A stretch of DNA of 64,000 bases from Bradyrhizobium commune (lineage in GTDB: Bacteria; Pseudomonadota; Alphaproteobacteria; Rhizobiales; Xanthobacteraceae): the NCBI RefSeq assembly GCF_015624505.1, contig NZ_CP061379.1:4712001-4776000 (forward strand). The letters run 5' to 3'. The notes under the pieces are model-generated. The model was given only the letters and a program-made list of their open reading frames with translations. It had not been told where the DNA came from and ran no database searches. Below, piece after piece: positions 43,873-52,195 of the stretch. Each line of letters opens with the position of its first letter. Position 1 is the stretch's first letter. Position numbers and translations under genes: made by a program.

Positions 43873-44883
43873 TCAGGCCTGCCGCTCGGACAGAGGTATC
43901 GACTGGAGAGGGGCCAGGCTGAAGGCCTTGTCGAGTTCCACGGGCTTGCCGATGACTTTGGCTGCGAGGAAGAAATCGTGCGCCGACCGGATTGCCGTCA
44001 TATCGAGCCACAGCAACCCTTGCTGAGGAGCCGATCCGGCAGTCAGCAGGCGCTTGTTCTCCCGAATCGAGAACTCCTGATGGGCTCGGTCCAGCGTCGG
44101 GGCTATTTTCAGGAGCGTATCGACAGCGCCGGCCGGATTCGCGAACACCTCTTTCCAACCCCTGATAGATGCTCTCAGCAGAGCGGCAGCCATGGCCGGA
44201 TTGTCTCGCATGATCTTTTCTGACGTGATCAGAGTGTCGCGCGGGACGGTTATGCCCTGATCCTCGGCGACAAAGGTGCGAAGATTCTCGCGACCGAGTC
44301 GTTGCGCGATCGTGTAAAGCTCGTTGTAGACAGTCGCGGCGCAGACATCGACGTCGCCATTTGTAAAGGGAGTTACGCTCACCTGCTGCGGCTGGATGTT
44401 CACGTCCTCCGCAGCCAAACCGGCCTTCGCGAGCATGCCGGCCAGAACGTAGTTCGCCCCGGTAAACCACGCCACGACACGCTTGCCCTTCATGTCGCGC
44501 AGGGTCGCGACGGGACCATCCTTGCGAGCAACGAACACAAAGGGCGTGACCTGGTGCGCAAGACCGAAACACACAACGGGCATTCCCTTGTCGCGCGCCA
44601 CGAAGACGCTGTCGGTACCACCCGACAAGCCGAATGTGTCGGCCTCTGTAGCCACCAGATTTTCCGTCAGGAGATTCGGTCCACCCGGAACGATCTCCAG
44701 ATCGAGCCCCTCCTCCCGGTAGAAGCCTTTTTCCACGGCGACGTAGTAGCCTGCGAAAGACCCCTGAGGCAGCCACTTCATGCGAATGGTCGCCTTTGTC
44801 GCCGCTCGAACGATCGCAGGTGAAAATGACCACGCCGCAGCGCAAAGGCTGGATGCGATCATAGCGCGTCTGGTAACCGTCAT
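43873..44883 (-). CDS. NMT1/THI5-type ABC substrate-binding protein (copy 1)
   Basis: A 336-residue precursor from the ATG at 44883, overlapping the flavin reductase stop by four bases (ATGA). The signal peptide ends near VRA-AT. The mature domain has the NMT1/THI5 pattern: MKWLPQGSFAGYYVAVEKGF, then DLEIVPGGPNLLTENLVATE and FGLSGGTDSVFVARDKGMPV. Relatives such as ThiY bind pyrimidines related to thiamine precursors; other members bind sulfonates or nitrate-like ligands. It is closely similar to the protein at 52.2-53.2 kb, which lies with the permeases, so two binding proteins probably share one transporter. Confidence 0.9.
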   Translation of the reverse strand: MTVTRRAMIASSLCAAAWSFSPAIVRAATKATIRMKWLPQGSFAGYYVAVEKGFYREEGLDLEIVPGGPNLLTENLVATEADTFGLSGGTDSVFVARDKGMPVVCFGLAHQVTPFVFVARKDGPVATLRDMKGKRVVAWFTGANYVLAGMLAKAGLAAEDVNIQPQQVSVTPFTNGDVDVCAATVYNELYTIAQRLGRENLRTFVAEDQGITVPRDTLITSEKIMRDNPAMAAALLRASIRGWKEVFANPAGAVDTLLKIAPTLDRAHQEFSIRENKRLLTAGSAPQQGLLWLDMTAIRSAHDFFLAAKVIGKPVELDKAFSLAPLQSIPLSERQA

Positions 44884-45413
44884 CTTCGCTTCTCCATCAG
44901 GGGGACACAATGATTGGGGTCTTGCTGGCTTGCGCGCACGACGTGATATCTTCGATTGAAATAGATCAGGTTGTCGGCAAGATTCGATCGCTTCAGCGCG
45001 ACGACGCTGCAGAACAGAACGTCATGCGTGCCTACGTTGGCGACCTCGGAGATCCGGCAGTCGAAGGCGGCGGTGCAGTCGGCGAGAACGGGCGCTCCGG
45101 TCTCGAGGGTGGACCACACCCCGGCTCCGAAACGCTGATCGGCCGGGACACCGCTTCCGAAGAGGCGCGACAGCGCTTCGTGATCGGCAGACAGGACATT
45201 TACACAGATCACGCCGTTGCCCAGCACGCTCGCGTGGGCAGAAGATGAGCGATTCAGGCACACGAGCAACGTGGGAGGATCGTCGGTCACACTACAGACC
45301 GCGGATGCAGTGAAGCCCGCGCGCCCTTCGGCGCCATCTGTCGTGACGATATTGACCGCCGCACCGAGACAGGCCATCGCGTCGCGGTAGTCCTGACAGC
45401 CGATCATCGTCAT
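44880..45413 (-). CDS. Flavin reductase (HpaC/RutF-like)
   Basis: A 177-residue protein from the ATG at 45413, overlapping the amidohydrolase stop (TGATG) after GAGGAAA. Features of the flavin reductase-like split barrel are visible: DYRDAMACLGAAVNIVTTDG, GRAGFTASAVCSVTDDPPTL, CLNRSSSAHA and DVLFCSVVAL, ending with YFNRRYHVV. Such enzymes supply reduced FMN to a partner monooxygenase. The LLM monooxygenase at 54.8-56.1 kb is the obvious partner, though it lies on the opposite strand. The open frame upstream to 45737 is not coding. Confidence 0.9.
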   Translation of the reverse strand: MTMIGCQDYRDAMACLGAAVNIVTTDGAEGRAGFTASAVCSVTDDPPTLLVCLNRSSSAHASVLGNGVICVNVLSADHEALSRLFGSGVPADQRFGAGVWSTLETGAPVLADCTAAFDCRISEVANVGTHDVLFCSVVALKRSNLADNLIYFNRRYHVVRASQQDPNHCVPLMEKRR

Positions 45414-46684
45414 CAATTTCCTCGGGTCTTGCCAGCAAAGGGCGTTAGAGCGAACGCAAGCTCGCGCAGCACCTGTGCAAGCACGGACGCACCGGCAGCA
45501 ACATGATCGGGCTCGGCCCATTCGTGCTCGACATGGCTCGCGCCGTCCCGGCAGGGAATGAATACCATCGCCGACGGGCAGACTTTGGCCAGATGACGCG
45601 CGTCGTGACCGGCAGCCGACAGGATGTCCGTGGCCGGAAATTCCTGCTCGCGTGCGGCCTGCGCAATCAGCTCGCGCAAGCGCGGATCGAACGCGTTCGA
45701 GGGCGCGTCGACCAGCGGCGTCACCGCAACTGAGCACGGCGGCGCGTGCTCGCCGCAGAGCGCTGTGATGCGCACGCCCGCCGCATCAAGTACGGAATTG
45801 TCCGGATGGCGCAGATCGATGCTGAAGATGATGCGCGATGGCACCACCGACGGCGCGTTGGGCTGGACGGAGAGCCGGCCAATCGTGAACTTGATGTCGG
45901 GATCGATGGAACCGATCTCTTCGTGAAGCGCTGTTGCGATCCGCGCAAAAGCCGCAAGCGCATCCCGCCTCTCTTGCTGCGCGAGCGTGCCTGCGTGTCC
46001 CTCGGCCCCCTCGACGACCACCTGAAAGGTCTTTTTGCCCTGGATGCCGGTGACGACGCCAATCGTGCGGACGGCTGCTTCCAGCAGCGGTCCCTGCTCG
46101 ATGTGCAATTCGAGATAGGCGTCGACCGCGAAGCCGAGCGATCTGTGCGGCAGATCGGGAAACGCCGCGTGGAGGCGATCGAGCGCTTCGCCGACACTGA
46201 TGCCGTCCGCGTCGCGCGCAACACGGATAGCCGCCATGTCGCGCTCACCTGCAAAGGCTTCGGAGCCCATCATGCCCGGCGCGAAGCGCGAGCCCTCCTC
46301 GTTCATCCAGGCGACGACGATCAGATCGCGTGCCGGCCGATCGCCTTGTTCTGCCAGCGAGACGGTTGCTTCGAGCGCCGCCATCACACCGGCCGCGCCA
46401 TCGAATTTGCCGCCAGTCGGCTGGCTATCGAGATGGCTGCCGAGCAGCAGCGGCGGCGCAGCGCGGTCGCGACCGGCCAGCGTCAGGAACAGGTTTCCAG
46501 CGGCATCCGTCGACGGCGTCAAACCTGCGTCGAGTCCCCAGCCGATGACACGTCGCCAGGCGGCGATCTCGCCATCGCTCAACGCCTGCCGGTTGACCCC
46601 GCCTGCCGGCGTCGCGCCGATCTCGGCGAGCGCCATCAGACGATTCCAGAGCCGACCGGCATTGATCAGAGGCTGAGTTGCCAT
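45413..46684 (-). CDS. M20 amidohydrolase, allantoate/N-carbamoyl-amino-acid hydrolase type
   Basis: A 423-residue enzyme of the hydantoinase/carbamoylase branch of M20. The metal ligands appear in GSHLDSQPTGGKFDGAAGV (His and Asp), MNEEGSRF (the paired Glu), ELHIEQGP (His) and DGASHVEHEWAE (late His). The substrate-binding region includes SAAGHDARHL. It hydrolyses carbamoyl or ureido groups, releasing ammonia and carbon dioxide, or urea in related enzymes. This fits the last steps of breakdown of a pyrimidine- or hydantoin-like ring. The gene is 7 bases after the alpha/beta hydrolase. Confidence 0.9.
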   Translation of the reverse strand: MATQPLINAGRLWNRLMALAEIGATPAGGVNRQALSDGEIAAWRRVIGWGLDAGLTPSTDAAGNLFLTLAGRDRAAPPLLLGSHLDSQPTGGKFDGAAGVMAALEATVSLAEQGDRPARDLIVVAWMNEEGSRFAPGMMGSEAFAGERDMAAIRVARDADGISVGEALDRLHAAFPDLPHRSLGFAVDAYLELHIEQGPLLEAAVRTIGVVTGIQGKKTFQVVVEGAEGHAGTLAQQERRDALAAFARIATALHEEIGSIDPDIKFTIGRLSVQPNAPSVVPSRIIFSIDLRHPDNSVLDAAGVRITALCGEHAPPCSVAVTPLVDAPSNAFDPRLRELIAQAAREQEFPATDILSAAGHDARHLAKVCPSAMVFIPCRDGASHVEHEWAEPDHVAAGASVLAQVLRELAFALTPFAGKTRGN

Positions 46685-46691
46685 CGTCTCT

Positions 46692-47579
46692 CTATTTCGT
46701 GCGCATGATCTGACCCGGCAGCGCGCGCGGATCGCGCGGCAGCCAGTGTCCGGCTTCGACCTGAGCGATGAACTCGGCCAGCAGCGCGTTGAACGCCGCC
46801 GGTTCTTCCAAATTGAGGGTATGGCCGGTCTTGGGAAAGACCGACAGCCCGCAGGCCGGAATCGTCTTCTTCAGGAAGATGCCGGGCTGGAGGCAGTGAT
46901 CGTCCTCGTCGCCGACGACAACCAGCGTCGGCACCATCATCGTCTTCAGCCCGTCCTCGAGATCATAGAACGATGGCCGCCGTGCCTGGACGCCGCGCAT
47001 GGTGTTGGCGGCGCCGCGATCTGAATGAGTCGCGAGGCGATCGGCAAACTCCCGCCAGCCGCGCGGATCCTTGTTCTGGAACTGCACGCGGCTCGCGCCG
47101 AGGGCATAGACCTTGGAGAATTCCTTGGCGCCCTGCTTCTCGAAATTGTCGGCAACTTCGAGGGAGACGCCGCGAAAATACTCCTCGAACTCCTTCTCGC
47201 AACCATAGCCGGCGCCGGCCACGGTGAGCGACAGCGCGCGCTCGGGCGTGCGCAGCCCGAAATGCACCGTGCAGAAGCCGCCCATCGAGAGACCGACAAT
47301 GTGCGCCTTCTCGATCTCGAGTGCATCGAGTACGGCGACGGCGTCGTCCGCGGCGATCGCCTGCGAATAGGCCTCCACGCCGTCAGGCACGTCCGACGGC
47401 GGGTAACCGCGCGCGGCGTAGCTGATACAGCGATGGCGGCGGCTGAAATATCGGAGCTGCGGTTCCCAGCTGGCATGATTGCCGCCGAATTCGTGGATGA
47501 AGAGAATCGGCGTGCCCTCGCCCACCTCTTCCACATGGAGCTTCATGCCGTCCTTTGTCGTGATCATGGTCATCGGCAT
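46692..47579 (-). CDS. Alpha/beta hydrolase
   Basis: A 295-residue hydrolase from the ATG at 47579. The oxyanion segment is FIHEFGGNHASWE near residue 27. The nucleophile elbow is VGLSMGGF near 100, the acid is in VVGDEDD, and the histidine is in PKTGHTLNLEE near 262. It resembles ring-fission or enol-lactone hydrolases and RutD-like proteins in overall layout. A role in hydrolysing an intermediate is inferred from context. The gene is 5 bases after the aminotransferase. Confidence 0.9.
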   Translation of the reverse strand: MPMTMITTKDGMKLHVEEVGEGTPILFIHEFGGNHASWEPQLRYFSRRHRCISYAARGYPPSDVPDGVEAYSQAIAADDAVAVLDALEIEKAHIVGLSMGGFCTVHFGLRTPERALSLTVAGAGYGCEKEFEEYFRGVSLEVADNFEKQGAKEFSKVYALGASRVQFQNKDPRGWREFADRLATHSDRGAANTMRGVQARRPSFYDLEDGLKTMMVPTLVVVGDEDDHCLQPGIFLKKTIPACGLSVFPKTGHTLNLEEPAAFNALLAEFIAQVEAGHWLPRDPRALPGQIMRTK

Positions 47580-47584
47580 CGTCC

Positions 47585-48730
47585 CTAGAATTGCGGCGGC
47601 AGGTCGTTCAGCGTACGCGCCTGCGCGACCATATCCGGCAAGAGCGTGCAGAGCTTTTCGACCCATGCTTGCGGCACCGAGGTGCTGATCTTCACGAAAC
47701 GGTCGCCGAAGCGCTGGGTGTGATAGGTGCCCTGACGGATCATGATGCCCTGGCGGCGATAGCATTCGACCAGCGCCTCCGGGCGGATGCCGGCGGCGAC
47801 TGTTTCCAGCACCAGGAAGTTTCCGTGCGACGGCATGATCGGCAGCGCCAATCCCTCGATCGCGGCGGCAGCCTCCTGGATCATCGCCTTGTTGGACCGG
47901 TCGACGCTGCGAACCTTCTTCATCCATTCGGCCTTGACCGACAGCCCCGCCTGCGCCGCGCGCTGGGCGATGACGCTCGCGCCGAGCACGCTCGTGGAGG
48001 TCTGCGCCAGCTCCTCGAACAGATCGGGCGCGGCGACGAGCGCACCGATGCGCAAACCGGCGAGCCCGAGCCATTTGGAAAAGCTGGTCGAGACGACCGT
48101 GCCTTTCGGGGCAACATGCAGCGCGGGCGTGTGCCCATCGGCGAAATCGCGATAGGTGCAGTCGTGCACCAGCAGCGCGCCGCAATCGCGCGCGATTGCC
48201 GCAAAGCTCTCGATCTCCTCACGGGTATAGCGGATGCCAAGCGGATTGTTGGGATCGACGAGGTAGACGATCGCGGTGCGCTCGTCGACATGGGCCTTCA
48301 ATGCCTCGGGCGTCAGGCGATAGTTGCAGGCGGGATCGTAGATCGGAATCTCGATCACCTCGGCGCCCTGCTGGCGCGCGAACAGGCACGGCCATTTCCA
48401 GGTCGGATCGGTCGTCACCAGCGTCGTGCCCGGCTTGCAGCGTGCGCGGCAGATCATGGCCAGCGCGTTGACGCCGCCCTCGGTCACCAGCGCCTCTGCG
48501 CCGGGCGTGCCGAGGTCGGCGACGATCGCCTCGCGCAGCGCCTCGAAGCCGAGCGGCGGAGCATAGGCATTGAACTCGCCGGCCTCGATCGAGCGCAACA
48601 TCGCCTCGCGCACGGCCGGATGGCTCTCGATATGGTTGGTGTTCTGACCGAGCCAATAGAGCCCCGGCGTCGCCGAGAGCTCGTCGAAATAGCGGTTGCG
48701 GACCAGTGCCGCGGCTTGAGGCTTCGACAT
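47585..48730 (-). CDS. Class I/II PLP-dependent aminotransferase
   Basis: The product is 381 residues from the ATG at 48730 (MSKPQAAAL). Fold type I features are EGGVNALAMICRARCKPG near residue 85, YLVDPNNPLGIRYTREEIE near 155, and the PLP lysine in STSFSKWLGLAGLRIGAL near 220. The C-terminal substrate arginine is probably in RFVKISTSVP. It would move an amino group to or from an intermediate of the pathway. The gene lies 8 bases after the SDR gene in the same operon. Confidence 0.9.
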   Translation of the reverse strand: MSKPQAAALVRNRYFDELSATPGLYWLGQNTNHIESHPAVREAMLRSIEAGEFNAYAPPLGFEALREAIVADLGTPGAEALVTEGGVNALAMICRARCKPGTTLVTTDPTWKWPCLFARQQGAEVIEIPIYDPACNYRLTPEALKAHVDERTAIVYLVDPNNPLGIRYTREEIESFAAIARDCGALLVHDCTYRDFADGHTPALHVAPKGTVVSTSFSKWLGLAGLRIGALVAAPDLFEELAQTSTSVLGASVIAQRAAQAGLSVKAEWMKKVRSVDRSNKAMIQEAAAAIEGLALPIMPSHGNFLVLETVAAGIRPEALVECYRRQGIMIRQGTYHTQRFGDRFVKISTSVPQAWVEKLCTLLPDMVAQARTLNDLPPQF

Positions 48731-48738
48731 CGACCGCC

Positions 48739-49518
48739 TCAGATCACCGAGCCGCGCGCAGCGATGCCGCCATCGATCGTGACCACGGTGCCAGTGATGT
48801 AGCCGGACCGGGGCGAGGACAGGAACGCGACGAGATCGGCGACCTCTTCGGATGTCGCCGGACGCTTGCCCGGATATTTGTCGAACAACTCCTCCCAGCG
48901 GCTCTCGTCGCCGAGCATGTCGATCGCCTTGCGCTTCATGATCTTGAGCATGCGGTCGGTCGCAACCGGACCCGGATTGACCGCGACGACGCGGACGCCG
49001 TGATCGAGGCTGCGGCCGCCGAGCGCCTTGGTGAAGGACATCAGCGCGGCGTTGCCGGTCGAGCCCGCGATATAGCTCGCGTCCCAGTTCTCGCCGGAAT
49101 TGCCGATGATGTTGATGATGACGCCGTCCTTGCCCTTCATCCGCGGATAATAGAGACGCGACAGCGTGATGTAGCCGAACACCTTGAGATCGAAGCCGCG
49201 CCGCCAGGCGGCGTCGTCGAGGATTTCCAGCGAGCCGGCCGGGATGTCGCCGGCATTGTTGATGAGGATGTCGATGTCGCCGACCTCTGCCGCGAGCTTC
49301 TCCATCGCGGCCGTGCTCGACAGGTCGAGCGCGTGGATCGTGATCTTCACGCCATGGCTGGCTTCGAGCTGCTTCTTGGCCTCGAGCATCGCCTCGCCGT
49401 TGCGGGCGGCGAGATGCAGGTGACACCCCTCCGCGGCGAGGAGCTCGGCCACCGCAAGTCCAATTCCTTTCGACGCGCCGGTGATCAGGGCGGTCTTGTT
49501 CGTCAGCTTCAGGTCCAC
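48739..49518 (-). CDS. SDR-family protein lacking the YxxxK motif
   Basis: This 259-residue protein keeps the SDR cofactor fold: TGASKGIG at residues 13-20, ARN at 38-40 (NADP-type), DLSS and ILINNAGD at 84-91. At the catalytic site, where classical members have Tyr-x3-Lys, it reads AGSTGNAAL (residues 151-159), so the Lys position is Asn156 and the Tyr position is Gly152; a Tyr occurs at 149. The end VAFLSSPRSGYITGTVVTID is normal. It may be a non-classical dehydrogenase, a lyase or a binding protein. It is the first enzyme gene of the minus operon. Confidence 0.85.
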   Translation of the reverse strand: MDLKLTNKTALITGASKGIGLAVAELLAAEGCHLHLAARNGEAMLEAKKQLEASHGVKITIHALDLSSTAAMEKLAAEVGDIDILINNAGDIPAGSLEILDDAAWRRGFDLKVFGYITLSRLYYPRMKGKDGVIINIIGNSGENWDASYIAGSTGNAALMSFTKALGGRSLDHGVRVVAVNPGPVATDRMLKIMKRKAIDMLGDESRWEELFDKYPGKRPATSEEVADLVAFLSSPRSGYITGTVVTIDGGIAARGSVI

Positions 49519-49538
49519 TCCGGGTCTCCAGGATGCAA

Positions 49539-49559
49539 GCTAGATATACAAGGTCTAGC
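49539..49559. promoter_or_regulatory. Candidate GntR operator before the SDR gene
   Basis: TATACAAGG is enclosed by GCTAGA and TCTAGC, perfect 6-base arms. Outside these, ATGCAA (49,533-49,538) and TTGCAT (49,563-49,568) form a second dyad. The same nonamer recurs at 50,510-50,518 beside the divergent operon. Confidence 0.5.
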
Positions 49560-49585
49560 AATTTGCATACCAAGAGCCGGACGGT

Positions 49586-50302
49586 TCATTCGAAGGCGGC
49601 CAGGAAGTCCAGGAGGTTGTCGCCGAGCAGATTGACGTGGTCGCGCATGGCACTGTGGGCCCGCTCGGGATCATGGGCCAGGATCGCCTGCATGATCGCC
49701 TCGTGCTCGCGAATGGTGTCCGCGATCCGGTTCGGCATGCGCGTCACCCGGCGGCGATAGGCCGCCACCTGGTTGCGCAGCTTGCGAGTCTGATCGGCCA
49801 GGAAGGCGTTGCGCGAGGCCTCGTAGATGGCCTCGTGGAATTCCTGGTTGATGTCATAGAAGACGTCTATATCGCCGGTTGCGCCGGCGGTTACAAGGCG
49901 CTGATGAATCTTACCTATTTCATCGCCCCAGGCCTGTGAAACGCGCCGGGCGGCAAGCCTGGCGCAGAGCCCTTCGAGCTCGGCCATGACTTGAAACATC
50001 TCGATCAAGGCCTGGGCTTTGATGCTGCGAACCGTTGCCCCCAGCCGCCCGCGCAGCTCGACCAGATTGTTGGCGGCCATCAGACGGAACGCCTCCCGCA
50101 CCGGCGTGCGCGAGACACCGAAGCGCTGGGCGATCTCCTGCTCGTCGAGCCGGCTGCCCGGTTCGAGATGACCGGCCGCGATCGCGCCTTCGAGCTTCTG
50201 GCGCAGGCTCTCGGCGAGCGTCATGCCAGGGCTTGCCGTCAGGGATTCGTGCCCGCTTTTCGCGCGCCTGCCTCCAACATGTGCTCCAATATCAGCCATC
50301 AT
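49586..50302 (-). CDS. GntR-family regulator, FadR/FCD subfamily
   Basis: A 238-residue regulator from the ATG at 50302, or one codon later, after GGAGAAAC. The winged helix has SRLDEQEIAQRFGVSRTPVR near residue 55. The C-terminal FCD domain carries metal-binding residues in NQEFHEAIYEASRN and in RDHVN. It lies between the two divergent operons of the island and upstream of the SDR gene on the same strand, so it probably controls both. Shared TATACAAG motifs on either side may be its operators. The ligand is likely a pathway substrate or intermediate. Confidence 0.93.
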   Translation of the reverse strand: MMADIGAHVGGRRAKSGHESLTASPGMTLAESLRQKLEGAIAAGHLEPGSRLDEQEIAQRFGVSRTPVREAFRLMAANNLVELRGRLGATVRSIKAQALIEMFQVMAELEGLCARLAARRVSQAWGDEIGKIHQRLVTAGATGDIDVFYDINQEFHEAIYEASRNAFLADQTRKLRNQVAAYRRRVTRMPNRIADTIREHEAIMQAILAHDPERAHSAMRDHVNLLGDNLLDFLAAFE

Positions 50303-50311
50303 GTTTCTCCG

Positions 50312-50332
50312 ATACAAGAATAAGTATACAAC
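50312..50332. promoter_or_regulatory. Candidate operator in the regulator promoter
   Basis: Two half-like elements, ATACAAGAA and GTATACAAC, lie 12 bases apart just upstream of the GntR start. They resemble the TATACAAGG motif found at the two other promoters. Confidence 0.4.
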
Positions 50333-50509
50333 TCGGCACCCATCCACCAACAAAGCAGCCAAATCCCAGCCGCGCCTCTGCACGATTCGGGCATATTCGT
50401 CGCAGCTCTCGCAAGTCTTATGCCTGATTTGCCCAGAAAACGCACTGGCACACGAGTTGCTAAGAGATTTCGACGTGGTCCGCTCTCGTATGCGAATGGC
50501 GGCCGCCAT

Positions 50510-50518
50510 TATACAAGG
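50510..50518. promoter_or_regulatory. Candidate operator at the ABC operon start
   Basis: TATACAAGG is identical to the motif before the SDR gene. It ends two bases before the ATG at 50521, overlapping the ribosome site, so a bound regulator would block expression. Confidence 0.45.
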
Positions 50519-50520
50519 AC

Positions 50521-51390
50521 ATGCTGGTGCAGGCCGCTCGCCTCCCCGATCTCGAACCGACCATCGAAGCTGCGCAGGTTGATCCGAAGCCTGAGCCGCT
50601 GCTCGAGCTGCGCGCGATCAACAAGACTTTTGGGGCGGTCGCGGCGCTGTCCGGACTTCAGGCGAGCGTCGCCCCCGGCGAGTTCGTCACCGTCGTCGGA
50701 CCCAGCGGCTGCGGCAAGAGCACCCTCTTCAACATCGTCGCTGGCCTCGAGGAGCCCGACGCCGGCGGCATCCTGCGCTTCGAGGGCAAGAGCTGCCATG
50801 CCGCCGACCTGCTCGGTCGCGTCTCCTTCATGCCGCAGCGTGACCTGCTGTTTCCCTGGCGCAACGTCGTGGACAACGCCATCCTCGCGCTCGAGGTCGA
50901 GGGCATACCGCGCGACCAGGCGCGCGCCAAGGCGCTGAAGATGTTGCCCGAGTTCGGCCTCGCCGGCTTCGAGAAGCAATATCCCAATCAATTGTCGGGC
51001 GGCATGCGCCAGCGCGTCGCGCTGATGCGCACCTTCCTGTTCGAACGCGGCCTGATGCTGCTGGACGAGCCGTTCGGGGCGCTCGATGCGCTGACGCGCG
51101 CGATGATGCAGCGCTGGCTGCTCGACGTCTGGCAAAAATACCGCCGCACCATTCTCTTCATCACCCACGACGTCGACGAGGCGATCTTCCTCGGCGATCG
51201 CGTGCTGGTGATGACCGCACGTCCCGGCTCGGTGAAGCTCGAACAAATCGTCGACCTCCCCCGCCCGCGCCGCCCCGAGATCGTCACCTCCCCCGAATTC
51301 GTGCGCCTCAAGCGTACGCTGCTCGATGCGATCGAGGAGGAAAGCATGAAATCGTTCCAATCCGCCATCGCGCAGGAGAAGCAGCAATGA
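50521..51390 (+). CDS. ABC transporter ATPase (SsuB/TauB/ThiZ type)
   Basis: A 289-residue ATPase. Walker A is GPSGCGKSTL near residue 60, the Q-loop is SFMPQRDLLFPWRNV, the signature is QLSGGMRQRVALM, Walker B is LMLLDEPFGALD, and the H-loop is FITHDVDEAIFL. The QRDLLFPW sequence is typical of the nitrate/sulfonate/pyrimidine importer group that uses NMT1-type binding proteins. It begins the plus operon, and its stop overlaps the aldolase start by four bases. Confidence 0.93.
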   Translation: MLVQAARLPDLEPTIEAAQVDPKPEPLLELRAINKTFGAVAALSGLQASVAPGEFVTVVGPSGCGKSTLFNIVAGLEEPDAGGILRFEGKSCHAADLLGRVSFMPQRDLLFPWRNVVDNAILALEVEGIPRDQARAKALKMLPEFGLAGFEKQYPNQLSGGMRQRVALMRTFLFERGLMLLDEPFGALDALTRAMMQRWLLDVWQKYRRTILFITHDVDEAIFLGDRVLVMTARPGSVKLEQIVDLPRPRRPEIVTSPEFVRLKRTLLDAIEEESMKSFQSAIAQEKQQ

Positions 51391-52172
51391 ACGCGATGTC
51401 AGCGAGAGAACCCACGCCGCGCAACATCGCGCCAGCGGAATGGGATGCCCGGATCAAGCTCGCGGCCTGTTATCGCATGGTCGCCAGGCTCGGCATGGAC
51501 GACCTGATCTACAATCACATCTCCCTGCGCGTGCCCGGGCACGACGATCAGTTCCTGATCAATCCCTACGGGCTGCTGTTCGACGAGATCACGGCCTCGA
51601 GCCTGGTGAAGATCGACACCGAGGGCAACAAGCTCGACGACACGCCGCAGGCCGTCAACGTCGCAGCCTTCGTCATCCATGCCGCGATCCATACCTCGAA
51701 CCACGACGCGGCCTGCGTGCTGCACACCCATTCCGACGCGAGCGTTGCGGTGTCCGGCCAGGAGAAGGGCCTGTTGCCGCTCAGCCAGTTCGCGATGCGC
51801 TTCTACGACCGCCAGGCCTTCCACGACTACGAAGGCGTCGCCATTGACCTCGACGAGCAGGTCCGCCTCGTGCGAGATCTCGGGCCGCACAAGGTCATGC
51901 TGATGCGCAATCACGGCATCCTCACCGTCGGCCGGACGCCGGGCGAGGCCTTCATGCTGCTCTATTATTTCGAGCGCGCCGCGCGGATCCAGCTCCAGAT
52001 GCAGGCAGCCGCCGTAGCCGGCGCAAAGCTGGTGATGCCGCCACATGAGGTCTGCGAGAAAGCCGCGCGCCAGTTCTGGGAATTGCAGGGCGACATCCTG
52101 GTGCCCGGCGAACGCGAATGGCCGGCACTGATGCGCCAGCTCGATCGCACCGATTCATCCTATCGCAGTTGA
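51387..52172 (+). CDS. Class II aldolase/adducin family protein
   Basis: A 261-residue protein. The zinc site is formed by VLHTHSDAS near residue 112 and the His of LMRNHGILTVG near 175. NHISLRVPG near 46 is the conserved N-terminal loop. Family members include fuculose-phosphate aldolase, ribulose-phosphate epimerase and decarboxylases. Its place between the ATPase and binding-protein genes is odd for a transporter operon and suggests it acts on the imported compound or a carbon fragment from it. The substrate is unknown. Confidence 0.9.
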   Translation: MNAMSAREPTPRNIAPAEWDARIKLAACYRMVARLGMDDLIYNHISLRVPGHDDQFLINPYGLLFDEITASSLVKIDTEGNKLDDTPQAVNVAAFVIHAAIHTSNHDAACVLHTHSDASVAVSGQEKGLLPLSQFAMRFYDRQAFHDYEGVAIDLDEQVRLVRDLGPHKVMLMRNHGILTVGRTPGEAFMLLYYFERAARIQLQMQAAAVAGAKLVMPPHEVCEKAARQFWELQGDILVPGEREWPALMRQLDRTDSSYRS

Positions 52173-52195
52173 TTTTCACCGTCTGGAGCATGACC

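Noticed and set aside
45413..45737. Upstream extension of the flavin reductase
   Set aside because: The extension lies within the amidohydrolase gene in another frame, and the ATG at 45413 has a good ribosome site and family-typical start.
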